Counted from the first letter of the stretch, positions 10,946-25,618 are shown. The stretch: 64,000 nt of DNA from Arma custos (GCA_037127475.1 CM073763.1:96040057-96104056), one strand, 5' to 3'. Notes: a model not told the origin generated them from the sequence alone. Numbers and translations: made by a program.

Positions 10946-12690
10946 TTCTTAATAATTATAAAAAACATAAAAAGAATAATTTACGAAGCGTAATTTATAA
11001 AAATCTCGTGTCCCGGTGTTTGTGGTCGCACTCCTCCAAAGTGGCTTTACGGATTTTTATGAAACTTTTTGTGTTTATTTGGTAGTTATGAGAATAGATC
11101 TTAAATAATGGTTAATATCGCTAGGTTTGACCTTAATATAACCTTAATATTTCCTCAAAACTCAAATTTGTCATTTTTAATGTGCAATCTTAACTTTGTA
11201 ATAAGCTTAACATAAATTGCCATGCAACCATTTTTCTCACATTTTTGTATCATTGAATGGAAACAAAATTATTTAAATTAAAACCACATATTATATAATT
11301 TTACTGTATATACATTAAGTATATTAATTGTTAATGCTATAGTTAATAAGCATGAATTATTTCGAACGAAAGACAGACAACCATTACGATAGAAGGGTTC
11401 TGGTTTCAGATTATATTACTAAAAATAGATTTTATAGTACTCAGAATTTTAAGTGGAATTCACAGAACATGCTTTAAGGAAAGTAATGAACAGTTTCTAC
11501 AATGTCACATACGACATTTGTTCAACATAATTTTATTTTAATGTATTCTTCCTCCATTTAGTTATCTCAATCCTTAGCACTAAAAGTGAGTGCACTGTTT
11601 TATGTGATTCTTTCTTTTATTTTAACATAAAATTATTCATTTTAGTAATAAATTAATGAATAATTGTATGATTTCTTACATAAGGCCTAATTCAAGGACA
11701 AAAACTTGTATTCAATGAAGGAGAAAGTGTCTTCGTGAGGTGTGGATTCAACCCATGTGATTGAAAAGTATCTCTATATTATGTGAAAATGTTTTAAGTG
11801 ATGTAATATTTTATCGGCGTTGCCTAGCAACGGAACGAGAAACTATTTTGTTGTCATTAAATATCTCCATAAAATGTAAATATCTTTGAAAATTGGGCGA
11901 ATTACAGGGCCATAGTTGTATTCTTCTTTAAGCAGTTACATAAACTGTAGTATTGCTTTTGAATTTAAATGTACATGGAATGTATCGATTTAAAAATAAT
12001 AATCTACATCTTATTACAATGTTTCAATTGTTATTAGGATATAGACAGTGAATAGACAGAATATAGACAAACGATTGTTATTTTGATATATACAGTAAAA
12101 TAACATTGAGATTTTTTTTTTATGTACAAAATAATAAATATCTAAAAAAAAATGCATAGCTGAACTTTAATTTCTACGATAATATCGGGTGCCTCTACTA
12201 AAACTTTATGTATCTACTGCGATATAAAAACGTTTTTAAAGTTGTATCATTCGTATCTTTTAAATGCAATTAGAATAGTAGTATCTTGTATAAGTGTCTC
12301 TAATTAATTTTATTTAGTTCTTATTGTTTTGTTTTTTAAATAAAAAAACAGAATTAAAGTATAGTCTATTTTCTTAGGGTTTATGAAACCTATTAGATAC
12401 AGCCAGGTGATAGGAACACAGACATGTCCTTATTTAGGATTGGATTTGGAATTGGTCGAATGGCATTCTGAGTGAATGTGGCCAAGGTCGAATTTTCACT
12501 CTCTCCTCAGCAGATAGCCGATGACCGATGGAATAGATGTTCCAATTCAGGATCTGTCTTGTTGTAATAACAAAGATTATTTAAATGAAATACCTGCTTA
12601 TTAAGAATAAAAAATAGTTTTAAAACTATTCCTTTAAATTTTTCCTTTGAGATAAAATGTGGTTGTGGCTAATAAATTATTTAGTTAATT
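10946..12690. repeat. Intergenic; unclassified repeat-like start at 11010
   Basis: The stretch starting CTCGTGTCCCGGTGTTTGTG, followed by CTTTACGGATTTTTATGAAA, looks like the beginning of a common insect interspersed repeat. It is followed by AT-rich DNA and the palindrome CGTTGCCTAGCAACG at 11818-11832, whose context recurs inverted at 27.95 kb. Confidence 0.35.
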
Positions 12691-12725
12691 ACCATAAATC
12701 GATTCTGTGGGATCTGCGGATTCTT

Positions 12726-12880
12726 CTTCCGGAGTTTAGCTAGCCACTGTGTGGCTAAAGTGGGTGCCCACTTGGTGGGAAACCCCGGCAGTTGAGCATG
12801 ATCTCGCGCAAATCACATTTCTGAACAATCGTTGGCTTAAAAGTCCTTAACCTATGCTGATACCAATACCCTTTAATGAT
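12726..12880 (+). repeat. SINE-A 3' half
   Basis: GGGAAACCCCGGCAGTTGAG, CAAATCACATTTCTGAACAA and TCGTTGGCTTAAAAG are present. The 5' part is replaced by unrelated sequence. Confidence 0.55.
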
Positions 12881-14128
12881 AATGTTTGAATCAATTTTTT
12901 TAAGGAACATTGTCTGAGGAGTTTCCATCGGCTTAATATTTTGATTTTTACTCATTTGAAAGAACGGATTTATGGTACATGCAGACCTACTGTCACATCC
13001 CTAAACTATAATAGTCCACACTCTATGTATCCATGACAAGCATTGAAAACATCTGGTGAGAACTTTCAAGCAACGATCGTTTTTTTTTTTTTTTTCAAAA
13101 AAATCAGTCACTTGACTGATTATAACCTTATAACTTGTTTTTTTGTTCATTTATTAAAATCATTATTTACTAATACCTACTATTCAACAAGTCTCCACTA
13201 TGTACTAAACCCTGAGGAATCGCCATTGGCTTAGAATATATCGACAGAATACTTGACCATCTCTGAACTCAAGATCCATGCTAAGTTTAGTGCCGCGTCA
13301 GAAGGAACAAGTTATGTGTTGTCGTCATCTTTCCGCCGCTGACCTCACCACATCCTTTTAAGGATATCGACCCACATATCAAGACTGCATAATCGATTAT
13401 TCTTTTTTCGAATTGTCTTGACCTTTCTGTTTAATAATATATATTTATTGGGCCAGCAGGTTTTTTTTTACAAAGTTCGTAAGTTAAAAGTTTGCCGCTC
13501 CATACAAATTACGTTTTTTTATCACCTACTTTCCAAAATAGTGGAGACACATTATGCATTTCTTCTCTTACCATTCGATAAATCGATCATAATTTTGAGA
13601 CTAAATTTTTTTTGAGTTTTAAAGCCATTTTGTCATTCATATGACACAAACATTTTCTTTTTTTTTGTACTAACCCTGTGTTATTTATTTTATTATTGTT
13701 TTTGGTTGCTAGTATTTAGAAATAGTTATTTTATTAAAATCTGCGATGTTTCTTATACTAGCATTTTCTTAATGCTTGGAAATGTGAATAATTATTAATG
13801 TACGGCATTGACATAAATAGTATTGACTAACAGCTGTTATCAGTGCAGTGATGAGTCATTTCTGATAATATTACCTACTTTTAAAAGATTTAATTATCTC
13901 AGAAACCTATGAAATATTTCCCATTTTAATTAAGGTAATAGGTACTGGTGTTATCATGTCTTTAACGTAATCATTTATATTGTCATAACCATAAAAGTGA
14001 CGTCAACTCTCCATAGTCTTAATGTAATTACAATGTAGTGTGTTTTAAGAAATCGCCAATACTTTAAAATTAATTATAGCATAACTATAATTAATTTTAG
14101 TCGATCTGGATTTTTAAAATTAATCTGT

Positions 14129-14392
14129 AATATTTTTTATTTTGAAGAGAAAAGATTTGCCCCGGCCGGGATTCGTACCCGTGTCAATACTCTACCAGTT
14201 GAGCTTACTGGAGTCGCCTTCCAGCCAGGACAAATCTGTTCTCTTATCTGATCCCATGTCCTGGCTGGAAGGCGACTCCAGTAAGCTCAGTACTGTCAGT
14301 ACTGTTTGTAGAGTACTGTCACGGAGAGACAGACGACCCGGGTTCGAATCCCGGCCGGGGCAAATTTTTTCTCTTCGAAATAAAAAATATTT
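14129..14392. mobile_element. tRNA-containing foldback element, copy 2
   Basis: Outer inverted repeats AATATTTTTTATTTTGAAGA and its near complement at 14379-14392. The left arm is a - strand tRNA-like sequence with AGCTCAACTGGTAGAG (box A) and GGGATTCGTACCC (T-arm). The right arm has AGACGACCCGGGTTCGAATC and CCCGGCCGGGGC on the + strand. A long perfect inner inverted repeat (14213-14235 against 14263-14286) links the two halves. No ORF. Confidence 0.7.
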
Positions 14393-14626
14393 AAAAATTA
14401 AAACAATTAACAATGAATCTGTAGTATCTTTGAATTAAAATTATTACTTATTATTTTTAAAAACATATGTATGACTATGTTATTTTAATCTATACATTGT
14501 TTTGATTTGTAATGGGACAAAGGTATTTAGAAAGATACAAATACTAAATAGTTCAAATCATTCACAGGAAATTCCTCCTTAATATAAGCCATTGTCCATT
14601 CTATATCACTACACAAAGATCTCAAC

Positions 14627-14815
14627 ATAACACTCGTGACTGACACAATCAAGAAAAACTACAAAAAATTTCATGTCTCACTTGCTGGACATCCAAACTT
14701 ACTATTACGATCATTACTGACAGACACAATACCACGGAATCCGAACAGGAGACTGAATCGTCTCTGGACCCGGGATCTGCTACAGAGAGATGAAACATGC
14801 AAGCATTGCCTTCGA
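14627..14815 (+). pseudogene. Jockey-type LINE, C-terminal fragment
   Basis: Reads HPNLLLRSLLTDTIPRNPNR then RLNRLWTRDLLQR, the pattern found at the end of Jockey-clade reverse transcriptases (short helix, then arginine-rich R-L-x-R-x-x-P/T-R-D-L). Heavily truncated. Confidence 0.45.
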
Positions 14816-15395
14816 TGGGAGGTTGCTCCAACTTCTTTTGTTTTCTTCAACCTCTTTTGTTTTCTGTAGTTCTGAGAACTTGATTCCATAGCCTAGGGTA
14901 ATGTGAATAACCATATTTTGCTTATTATTTCATGTTTGTTGTCACAAAGTCGTGGTTTATAGACAGAACAGGAGCCTAGGTTGTTTGTTAGTTTCCGATG
15001 AAAGGAAACGTAACGTTCCATCCGATGGATTGGACAGCTGGAATCCAGCGATGGGTATCAGACCATGATGACCCCAACTGTAGAACGTTGTCGGAGCAGT
15101 TGCTCTCTTCCATAATTCTAGAAATAAATGAGCGGCCTAGTTTAGAGCTACGCCTCTACCATCTCTCATAGCGGCCTCTTGCCGAAATTTAATTGGAACA
15201 GTCTCGTTAATTTAATGTTATCACGTCATCTTAAGATGAGATCTTCCTTCGCGAAATTGTACTGTGGGAAATTGCTACAATGACTTTTTCAAATAAAGAA
15301 TGTCGGGATTAGCCATTAAGCTTATTACGAGACCACAGGCAATCGTCTGGCTTATTCCCAATTAAGAGCACCTTAATTTATTATAAAGAATCTAT

Positions 15396-15480
15396 AAAGT
15401 GGGTAGTGGCCAATCCCATAATCATTGGCTTAGAAACAGACCTACAGGTGATTAACCCGAGACCCTTCACTGTTTGGAAT
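15396..15480 (+). repeat. SINE-A 3' fragment
   Basis: AATCATTGGCTTAGAAACAG and GAGACCCTTCACTG match the SINE-A tail. A full reverse copy lies 60 bases downstream, so the two face each other. Confidence 0.5.
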
Positions 15481-15540
15481 GTTAGAGGTTTTTCTTCAAT
15501 GGGCTAATTCAGTGGCTAATAATAACCACAAGAACACATG

Positions 15541-15837
15541 AAGGGTCTTGAGTCCAGTACATGTTAGAGACTGTACTATTTCCAGGATTATAAGATTTCA
15601 CTAATTGTGCAAGGAGGCGATTTGTACGAGAACATGCTCGTCCTCCAGGTTTATTTCCCAATTAAAGTATCTACTTTATAGTGTCTGGGCGATCCTCTGG
15701 AGGGTCTATAGATATTACAGTGTCCATCTGTGGCTGTTGATAGATTAAATAATTTATCTACAACAGCAGGATTGAGGATTTGAACTCTTAATCTTCAGTA
15801 TCACAACTCAACACTACAAACTGAGCTACCACGCTCC
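15541..15837 (-). repeat. SINE-A, near full-length copy
   Basis: Read on the - strand it starts GGAGCGTGGTAGCTCAGTTT, with box A, and AGAGTTCAAATCCTC, with box B. The centre follows, with the reverse of TCTGGGCGATCCTCTGGAGG, and the tail reading TCTCTAACATGTACTGGACT. At about 297 bp it is one of the two best copies for defining this family. Confidence 0.75.
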
Positions 15838-17620
15838 ATTATTGAGTTTATAATTCACTGGAATTGTAAATGTCTAGTCCAATCATCTTTTCGTATACAC
15901 CATATTTTGTATTCCTTTTTATCATAATTGAATCGATCCAAAGTCAATAAACCCATCCTCTACAAATGGGAGCATGGATCTTCATAGCCTTTGAAGAAAA
16001 TACCACTTTTGTGTGAATTCTAACTTTCTTGAATAACCAATGATGAACAAACAACTCCTGAAAAGGTTGACGAACAAGCTATGAAACCTATTGCTTTCAT
16101 GGGTAATATAAACCATATTACATTTCATAGTTTTTTATTTTATTTTATAAAAGAAAATGGGTTTTTTCATAGTTTGTATTTTATTTATTAATATTACTTT
16201 GTACTTCGTTTTATTAATCGAAAAGTGTTCTTTGTAGCTTTGATCGCTTTGTTAAAAAACCTGCGCATTCCACCAGCTCTATTCTTTCCCCTAATCCCAC
16301 ACATTTACTCAATTTGTTTGCATTCGAGCTGTAGACCTAATTTTGGCTGCTGTATACATTTTGTTTTTCCTTGAAATTAATGTGGTAGGATTCAAAGTAA
16401 TTTCGAATAAAAAATACTCTTTATAATTAATAAATACATTTTAGTTTCATCTTGTTTTTAAGAGCAATTTGTTAGGAATCTTCCTCCCCCCCCTTTCAAA
16501 GTAACCCTTTTAATGGACCGTTTAATTATTGACATATTCCATACTACAGCACACTATGTGTCTTTTAATTTAAATTCAAACAACAGAAAAATTCAAGAAC
16601 TGCTAATTCAGGAATCAACGGTACATTATGAAAAATATTATTTATTCAATAATAATTATGCTAATTTATTTTTCTTTATATTTTTACCTCATGATGATGT
16701 CTGAATTGTCAAACTTTTTAGTATCCTGTTGTTTTTAAGACATGAGGTTTTTTTGGGGGGGAGGGGGTCATCAGGACGTAAGTAAAAATTAAAATTAATT
16801 CTATTTTTCTCTTTATTTCTTGATAATGCCTGAAGAAGAAACAGAATTTTAGATGGTAGCGGAGCTAGGTTGGCGCTTAAGTAGGCTAGGTTAGGTGCCT
16901 AGGTAGGCAGTTTCTTGTTTATGTGTATAGGCTGAGAATTTAAGATAGTGTAGATTTAATTGGGAGTGTAACGTGTTTTATTTTTATAATTAGTATTTTA
17001 TAAAGAATTGATTGAAATAATAATTACTCCTGTTAGATGTGGTATGCAAGAGTATATACAGAAACCTATGCGTTTAAACCCATAATGTACTCGTAAACTT
17101 CCATCCATATCATCCATAATTATTTTAGTGTGCATTACACTCCAACTGCGTAATAATAATCCAATGTCTTTATTTCTTATTGTTTATATTAACGTTGTAG
17201 CTGTTGTAATTTATCGCGTGGTGTGACAAAATAATCAGAAAATATTTTAATACGAAGTTCTCAAGCTGATGGGACGTTTGTAAAATCCTAAAAATAGAAA
17301 TATGGTCATTCTCAGTTCAGAGAAAAAGAAGTCCTTGGCAGGCTGCCGAAGAAAGCGGCACCAAACATTGGGACTGTTTACATTCTATACAACCCAAGTT
17401 CCTATTTTAGGACTACGTTGTACATCAAATATGTGTACAATAATCCTGTCGGTGTAAGTTCATTTTCGACTGTGGATATCCATAAGTTGTTTAACTTAGG
17501 ATAGGTTCATTTTAAGGAATAAAATATGTTGATTTTATTGATTATTTATGATCCTTTGTAACAATAGGATATGCATCCTTGGGCTTACCAAGTATCTATT
17601 AAGTTGGTATAATTGATTAG
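15838..17620. other. No gene seen
   Basis: AT-rich, with poly-C (16485) and poly-G (16750) runs about 260 bp apart and short TAGGT-rich repeats near 16870-16910. No coding signal. Confidence 0.5.
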
Positions 17621-17623
17621 GGG

Positions 17624-17703
17624 AAAAATCTGGTGGTTGAACGTGATTTAGGCCAAATCACCGGCTTCCACAACCCTCAGCCCTTGCCTTATAGGCAAGG
17701 TAC
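17624..17703 (+). repeat. SINE-A, left part of a copy split by a foldback element
   Basis: AAATCTGGTGGTTGAACGTG and GGCCAAATCACCGGCTTCCA match SINE-A. The rest resumes at about 18349 after a 640-bp inverted-repeat element. Confidence 0.5.
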
Positions 17704-18348
17704 CAAAAAGGGCTTAAGGTCGCAAAACAATTAAGGAAGCAGCATTTTGGTATATTGTAAGGGCATGTCTGAGTAATGTAAATCCAAATTTGCAACCTTA
17801 AAAACAGACGGGGAAAACTTTTGGTGGCCGAAAAACCTCGACATTTTCGGAGTTAATTCAGTTTTTGGTGGGTCTTAACTCAGAATCTATTAGACCTGCA
17901 GGCCTCGGTCTGTGCTTAAATTAGAGCTAATTAAATTAACTACAACTTCATTCCCTATGTGACATTCATCGTAGGATCACTCCTTTGGACGGTGTTCCTC
18001 ACAAAAGTGGCCAAAACTTAAAATTTGAGTTTTTTGGAAAAATGTCCAATTTTAAAAGGGGCGTACCTCAGAATCTATTAGAGCTACAGAGCTGCGTTTG
18101 GGTTCCAATTGTAGAAAATTTAATCTACATCCGGGTTTTTTAATCAAAAACGCACCGATTCGGAGATAAAGGTCAACAACTGAATTAACTCCAAAAATGT
18201 CGAGGTTTTACTGCCACCAAAAGTTTTCCCATCCGTTTTTTCGGTTGCGAACTTGGATTTAGACTATTCAGATATGCCCTTACAACATATAAAAAATACA
18301 GCTCTCTTCAATTTTTTTCCGACCTTCAAACACCTGGCCGCTGGCCTA
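17704..18348. mobile_element. Long-TIR foldback element inserted in a SINE-A
   Basis: Arms of well over 100 bp: AAGGTCGCAAAACAATTAAG, TTGTAAGGGCATGTCTGA, AACTTTTGGTGGC and CCTCGACATTTTCGGAGTTA at the left all reappear inverted at the right. The core (17900-18100) has no ORF. SINE-A sequence continues on both sides. Confidence 0.7.
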
Positions 18349-18400
18349 GTAGGGACAGTACAGTCTCTACGACATACTGAACCCTAGACTCTTATATTGC
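18349..18400 (+). repeat. SINE-A, right part of the split copy
   Basis: ACAGTACAGTCTCTACGACA and TACTGAACCCTAGACTC are the SINE-A tail, in the same orientation as the left part. Confidence 0.5.
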
Positions 18401-20374
18401 CAATGGTGGTTATTTAATAATATTATATTTGATGCTTTTCAAACAGATTTGATAATGGATTAAGTTATTATCCATTAATTTATAGTTTAACAGGTATTTA
18501 AATAAGTTATGTACTTTCCCAATTGGAGCTTCTGATTATTACCTTTATGTAGCAATTCGAAATAGAATAATTTTAACAGGATTTCCCACTTATTAAACGA
18601 TTTAAGGAGTAAATGGTCAAGGTGGAAGCCATACCAAATTTTCAAATAGTGGGAAACTATTTATAAGAAACCATTAGCCCCAAGTTGCAAGTCTTCATCT
18701 GTCCAGAATTATAAGGATACCAAAAATAATTGTATAAATAAAAAATAATATATAAAATAAATATAATATAAATAATACAAATAATATAAAATAATTGTAT
18801 AGACATTGATAAAAGTAATGAATAATGTGTACACATTATTATTATTTTTTGGGTTTTCTCCTTGTTTATTCCAATGCTTTTATTTTTCGCATCCTTTTTA
18901 TTCAACCTTGAAGACCTGAATACTTTTGATTCGTAACATTGGTTTCTAAAAAATATTTTTTATGTATTGTTTTGACCTCCATCAGGACTATTGACTCGTC
19001 CATATAATTTATACGGTCAACAAAAAATAATTTACGACTAAAAATTATAATCTCCTCAACTCTTTTTAACGTAGTAATATCGTAACACAATAGTAGGTAA
19101 TCAGGAATTTTAGCTTTCCACTTACCTATGGTGAACATTGAACATATATATATATACTGGCTTTACTAACAGTTAATATATTATATATTGACACACAAGT
19201 TAATAGACCACTGTTATCGCATATTCTAAGCTATAGGTCAAGACCTTTTAAGAGAAAATGTCACGCAATTTTGGGATAACATCAGAAGCAAATGTCATCT
19301 GTAGAAATCATTTAAGTTAATTGTTAATTATTTCTAAACTTCGTTTAAGATGAATTGAAATAGTTAAATTTACTCGTTCATTAATTTACATTTTTTAAAA
19401 TATATTTTATTCTTTAAACAATTCATTTAAAATTAAGAGATATAAAAAATTATGTAATATGAGATATTAACAATGGTTTTGTTCGCAATTTACATTATTC
19501 AATTAGAACACAATACAAAAATTAGACTCAACAAATATTTAGGCATAAATATTTAGGCTTAACAAAAATCAATGTATTATTTTGTTTACCTGATCTGTAA
19601 AAATACAAAATTAACGATATAAGTGTTTGTTAAGAAATTATACATTTGGAAAATTTTGTATTAACATATAAAATTATAAATTTAATTAAAATACAATATT
19701 AAATAGTTCTTCTATATTTTCAAACATGAATATGAAGTATTCTTGATGGGAATGAGGTCTGCTTAACTAAGATTATGATTTCAATTATCAAATTCATTGA
19801 CTGTCAGCATTCTGTCATCAAGTTTATTTCAAAGCAATAATATTAACTCTCAGCTTTAATTGTGTTTCAATATCACATTTTGTAATAGTACAGTTTATTT
19901 TTTACGATATGGAATTTTGATAACTTTAAATAAAATATTCTAATGTTAATATTTTTTTGTAAAAAAGGTTAGTTAATTTTTGTTTGTAATATTTTTTTTG
20001 TCAGTTTTTAATTGGTTTTTTGGATCCCTTCGTAAGAAATTTCGAATTGATATCCCTTTCTCTTTGGCCTGGTCAAAATCTCGGTCATGAGATATTCTGG
20101 GCTGACTCCTTGCACAATCTTTATTTTTAACTGGCATAGATTTACACCATCTTCTATTGAGTATTCAGCCCCTCCAGGGAAATATAATACTTTGTCTTAT
20201 TCATAAATTTACCCTCATGTCTTAACCATCAATTATACTAATACAACAAGTAAATATATAATGAATGATACATAATGGCATAAGATATAGGGAAACTACG
20301 ACCAAAGACACATAACTAACGAAATACAAATAGCGAAACTACCCAGTGATAGTACTCGAATAACAAATTCAACT
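18401..20374. other. No gene seen
   Basis: AT-rich, no splice-bounded open frames or repeat families recognised. Confidence 0.5.
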
Positions 20375-20460
20375 TCAAAGGTCACGAGGCCATCTTCTTT
20401 TCAGTCGCATCGGAGGATTATCGGGAACTGAAGTAGTAGCTAGATATGAAACCATTGTTG
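20375..20460 (-). pseudogene. Jockey-type LINE, C-terminal fragment
   Basis: On the - strand, VPDNPPMRLKRRWPRDL then stop is the typical last residues of a Jockey reverse transcriptase. The AT microsatellite lies just upstream on that strand, so the rest is lost. Confidence 0.55.
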
Positions 20461-20494
20461 GAGTCCGATGCCCCTTATGTGTCAGGCTAACCAG

Positions 20495-22685
<2,191 letters not shown>

Positions 22686-22936
22686 AAGTTAAATAATAAA
22701 TAATTATTAAAGTACATAAATAATAAACTTTATTGGACGTATATTATCCATAAAAGATCTCTTCTTCATTCACAAAATGAGCAAATTTTATATCCATCAA
22801 TTTTGTCCGGCCAGATAAATCTATTTACTTCAAATATTATTGAATGAAATAACTATAAAAATAAATAAAATCGATTCTATACATTTATTGTGTTTATAGC
22901 TCTACGAGTAAACAAATAATTAATAAAACATTAAAA
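22686..22936. repeat. Left arm of a widely spaced inverted repeat
   Basis: CAAATTTTATATCCATCAAT, TGTCCGGCCAGATAAATCTA, TCTATACATTTATTGTGTTT and ATAGCTCTACGAGTAAACAA reappear in reverse complement at 24977-25217, at high similarity over about 240 bp. It may be one end of a foldback transposon. Confidence 0.6.
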
Positions 22937-23041
22937 TGTTTCCATGAAAAAAAAAATAACTGCTTACACACTTCCGTCTACACTACACTAACAAACCTGA
23001 ATCCGACCGATCATTCTTAACATCCCAACAAACAATCCTCC

Positions 23042-23350
23042 CACCTACGTCTCGGTCAACCCCTCAGACGCTTCCCATATTATACAGCATATTAACTTTT
23101 TAGGAATACGTTCGTTACTAAGCCCAGCAACTTTACAGGCCCATCTAAACCTTTGTGACGCTATCACTTCAATAATATTGCGCATGCTTCGCAATTCCGC
23201 GTTGTGTAGTATCCTACATTCTCCAGTCGTCTCATCCTTTTTTGGACCAAATATTTTATGCAACACCTTATTTTCGAATACGTTAAGAATTTGTTCATCA
23301 TTCAGAGTTAGCGGCCGCGTTTCACGTCGGCAAAGAAGAGTTGGAAGGAT
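23042..23350 (-). pseudogene. LINE reverse transcriptase, C-terminal fragment
   Basis: On the - strand: LTLNDEQILNVFENKVLHKI, FGPKKDETTGECRILHNAEL and IIEVIASQRFRWACKVAGLS. This matches the region after the RT domain of insect non-LTR elements (E-x-x-x-L-R-K-I-F-G-P, then R-x-R-W-A-G-H), with key H and several residues decayed. Confidence 0.7.
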
Positions 23351-24449
23351 GATAGTTTTATAAAAAAAAAAAAAATGTTAATTTAATGAAACATTTAGTA
23401 AATGAGGCGAAGAATGATTTCTTACAAGTTTTTAATATTTTTTTTTTCTAAAATTGTAAAAGGTTCACATTTCACATTTTCTGTTTATTTAGTGAACACT
23501 ACTGGTATTTTAATAAACAATATTCCCAGTCAGTTTTGGCACGTTTGTATATTATTATTTCTTATATATTTAATCCGTCGTTTTCTATCTACTACGTATG
23601 AATTCCATTTACACTTAAAGTCATCCACATAAAAATAATTCATTAAAAAAAAAAGATATTAATCCCCAAAAAATTGAAAAACGTTGGTATATGGCTTAAT
23701 CCGCTCTTGGGGTACGTATGATCGATTTCCTTATTTTAATGATTTTTCGATCCTTTCTTTGTTTTTATTTCACCAGAAAGGCAATGGATAATATCTCAGA
23801 TAGGGCATTATATGTAACGAAATACAAATATGTCGCCCAGTTTAAATTATTTTATTTTATCATAATTCTAAAAAAAAACTATGCGAAAAAACTATTAATT
23901 GATAGCTTAAGCTTCCTAAAGACAACTAACAATTTCAAAAACTCAGATTGTACTCCCATTGATTTTTTAAAAAATAATAAAAGGATAAATAATAGAAAAA
24001 AGGCTATATTTATAGTTGACCCAGTATAGCCATCAAAGAAGTTGTAGGAACATTTGGCAGGACTAATGCAAACAATCGCCAGCATATCAATATTATAAAT
24101 CAATACATTTAAACTGAAAAAATCCTAAATATATGTTTATTCAGTCCTATATTGAACAATGGAATAAATAATAATTATTTAAATTGCAACAAACGTGAGA
24201 CTTATATTCTTATTGTTTTAATATATGATGCATGTGAATGTCTGAGAAAAACATTATTCATTTCACTAGTTATCAACTACATTCCATACAAACGAATTAT
24301 GGCTTTAAATATCTCTGAGTAAATAAGCATTGCTGTTAACAATTTAAATCCAGCATACATTCATTAATTGAAATAGTTAATGACACGTTATGGCAAGAGA
24401 TAAAGGTAAGTAGAGAGTTAGGTAATTACCTACTTAAATAACATTTTCA

Positions 24450-24486
24450 ACTTAAAAGGTCACGTGCCGTCTTCTTTTCAACCATA
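24450..24486 (-). pseudogene. Jockey-type LINE tail
   Basis: LWLKRRRHVTF then stop, and shared 3' sequence with the fragment at 20375, including TTAATTGGGAGCTTA on the other side (24537 and 20884). Confidence 0.4.
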
Positions 24487-24649
24487 GCAAGTCCAAATAG
24501 GTCCTATAACAGCCATGTATATGAATCTTGGGTAATTAATTGGGAGCTTAGTGCGTTTGTCTAGTTAGAGTTGAAGTGGCCTGAAACTGTGAGCAGTTTC
24601 TTGTCTTTCCAGTCTGGTAGAAAAACAAAACAATAAACTGAAATAAATA

Positions 24650-24790
24650 CAGGTGGATTGAATTGGTCAGGGGTGCAGTCAAAGAAAACACAAAAATAAG
24701 TGATACTAATTTTTTACTTGTGCCAACGTTTCGGCCTTCGATGTAGGCCATCTTCAGGGCGAATGTGCCTGTTCCTGGTGACTCGTCGAA
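24650..24790 (-). mobile_element. Short element with mini-hammerhead-like core
   Basis: On the - strand: CCCTGAAGATGGCCTACATC, then GAAGGCCGAAACGTTGGCAC. That gives CTGAAGA, a stem II of GGCC paired with GGCC, GAAA, then CGTT. About 70 bases further the strand reads TTGACTGCACCCCTGACCAA, a tail seen with the other copies. Confidence 0.6.
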
Positions 24791-24976
24791 CACAAAACTG
24801 TCAACAGTTAACAGTTTATGTATAATTTATCACATATGGCTTTACCGATATCAATTTGTTTTTTAAAATTAATATTGCTGGATTTTATTGTTATAGAATA
24901 TAAAACATGGCATTTTGTACAAAAATAAATAATAAATTGCAAATTACTTATTGATATAATACTTAGTGAAGTAATT

Positions 24977-25217
24977 TAAATGTTTTATTAATTATTTGTT
25001 TACTCGTAGAGCTATAAACACAATAAATGTATAGAATCAATTTTATTTGTTTTTATAATTATTTCATTCAATAATATTTAAAGTAAAATAGATTTATCTG
25101 GCCGGAAAAAATTGATGGATATAAAATTTGCTCATTTTGTGATTGGAGAAGAGATCTTTTAATAAACGTCCAATCAAGTTTATTATTTACTTTAATAATT
25201 ATTTATTATTTAACTCA
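24977..25217. repeat. Right arm of a widely spaced inverted repeat
   Basis: TTGTTTACTCGTAGAGCTAT, TATCTGGCCGGAAAAAATTG and ATGGATATAAAATTTGCTCA are the inverse of the arm at 22686. The 2.04 kb between the arms contains LINE fragments and a hammerhead-bearing element, so any original core has been replaced or overwritten. Confidence 0.6.
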
Positions 25218-25221
25218 ATTA

Positions 25222-25312
25222 TAGACAATTCACCTCATTGCAGAACCGTTGTCCATGAAGCAGTACTGTCTCTACCTTCTACTCAACCCCAGACCCTTCA
25301 CGGGTTGTAGTG
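25222..25312 (+). repeat. SINE-A 3' fragment
   Basis: AGAACCGTTGTCCATGAAGC-like sequence, then TACTGTCTCTACCTTCTACT and CAGACCCTTCACGGG match the tail. Confidence 0.5.
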
Positions 25313-25618
25313 GTACAGGTTTTAGGGAACTCAAAACTCAATTATACTTAATGTAAATACATCCATCTCTCCGAAGAATGTTAGGTCATTTGGTGGTGGT
25401 TAAAGAGATGATTTTGATGGATAATATATATTCACAGTCATTAATGCTAGCATATTCCATTATTAATCACTTTTTTGAACTTTTCCTCTCCGGTTAAGTC
25501 ACAATCGTGGTTCCAAATTACCACCTCTTCCACCAAATATTACGAGTATGATTAATAGTTATCTTGAGAAGAAGATTCAACGAAGACAAGGAAGGAAGGA
25601 GTGGGAAGGTCAAGCTGC

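Noticed and set aside
15000..15200. Moderately GC-rich segment that might be an exon or SINE
   Set aside because: No open frame with splice sites, and no second copy noticed in this window.
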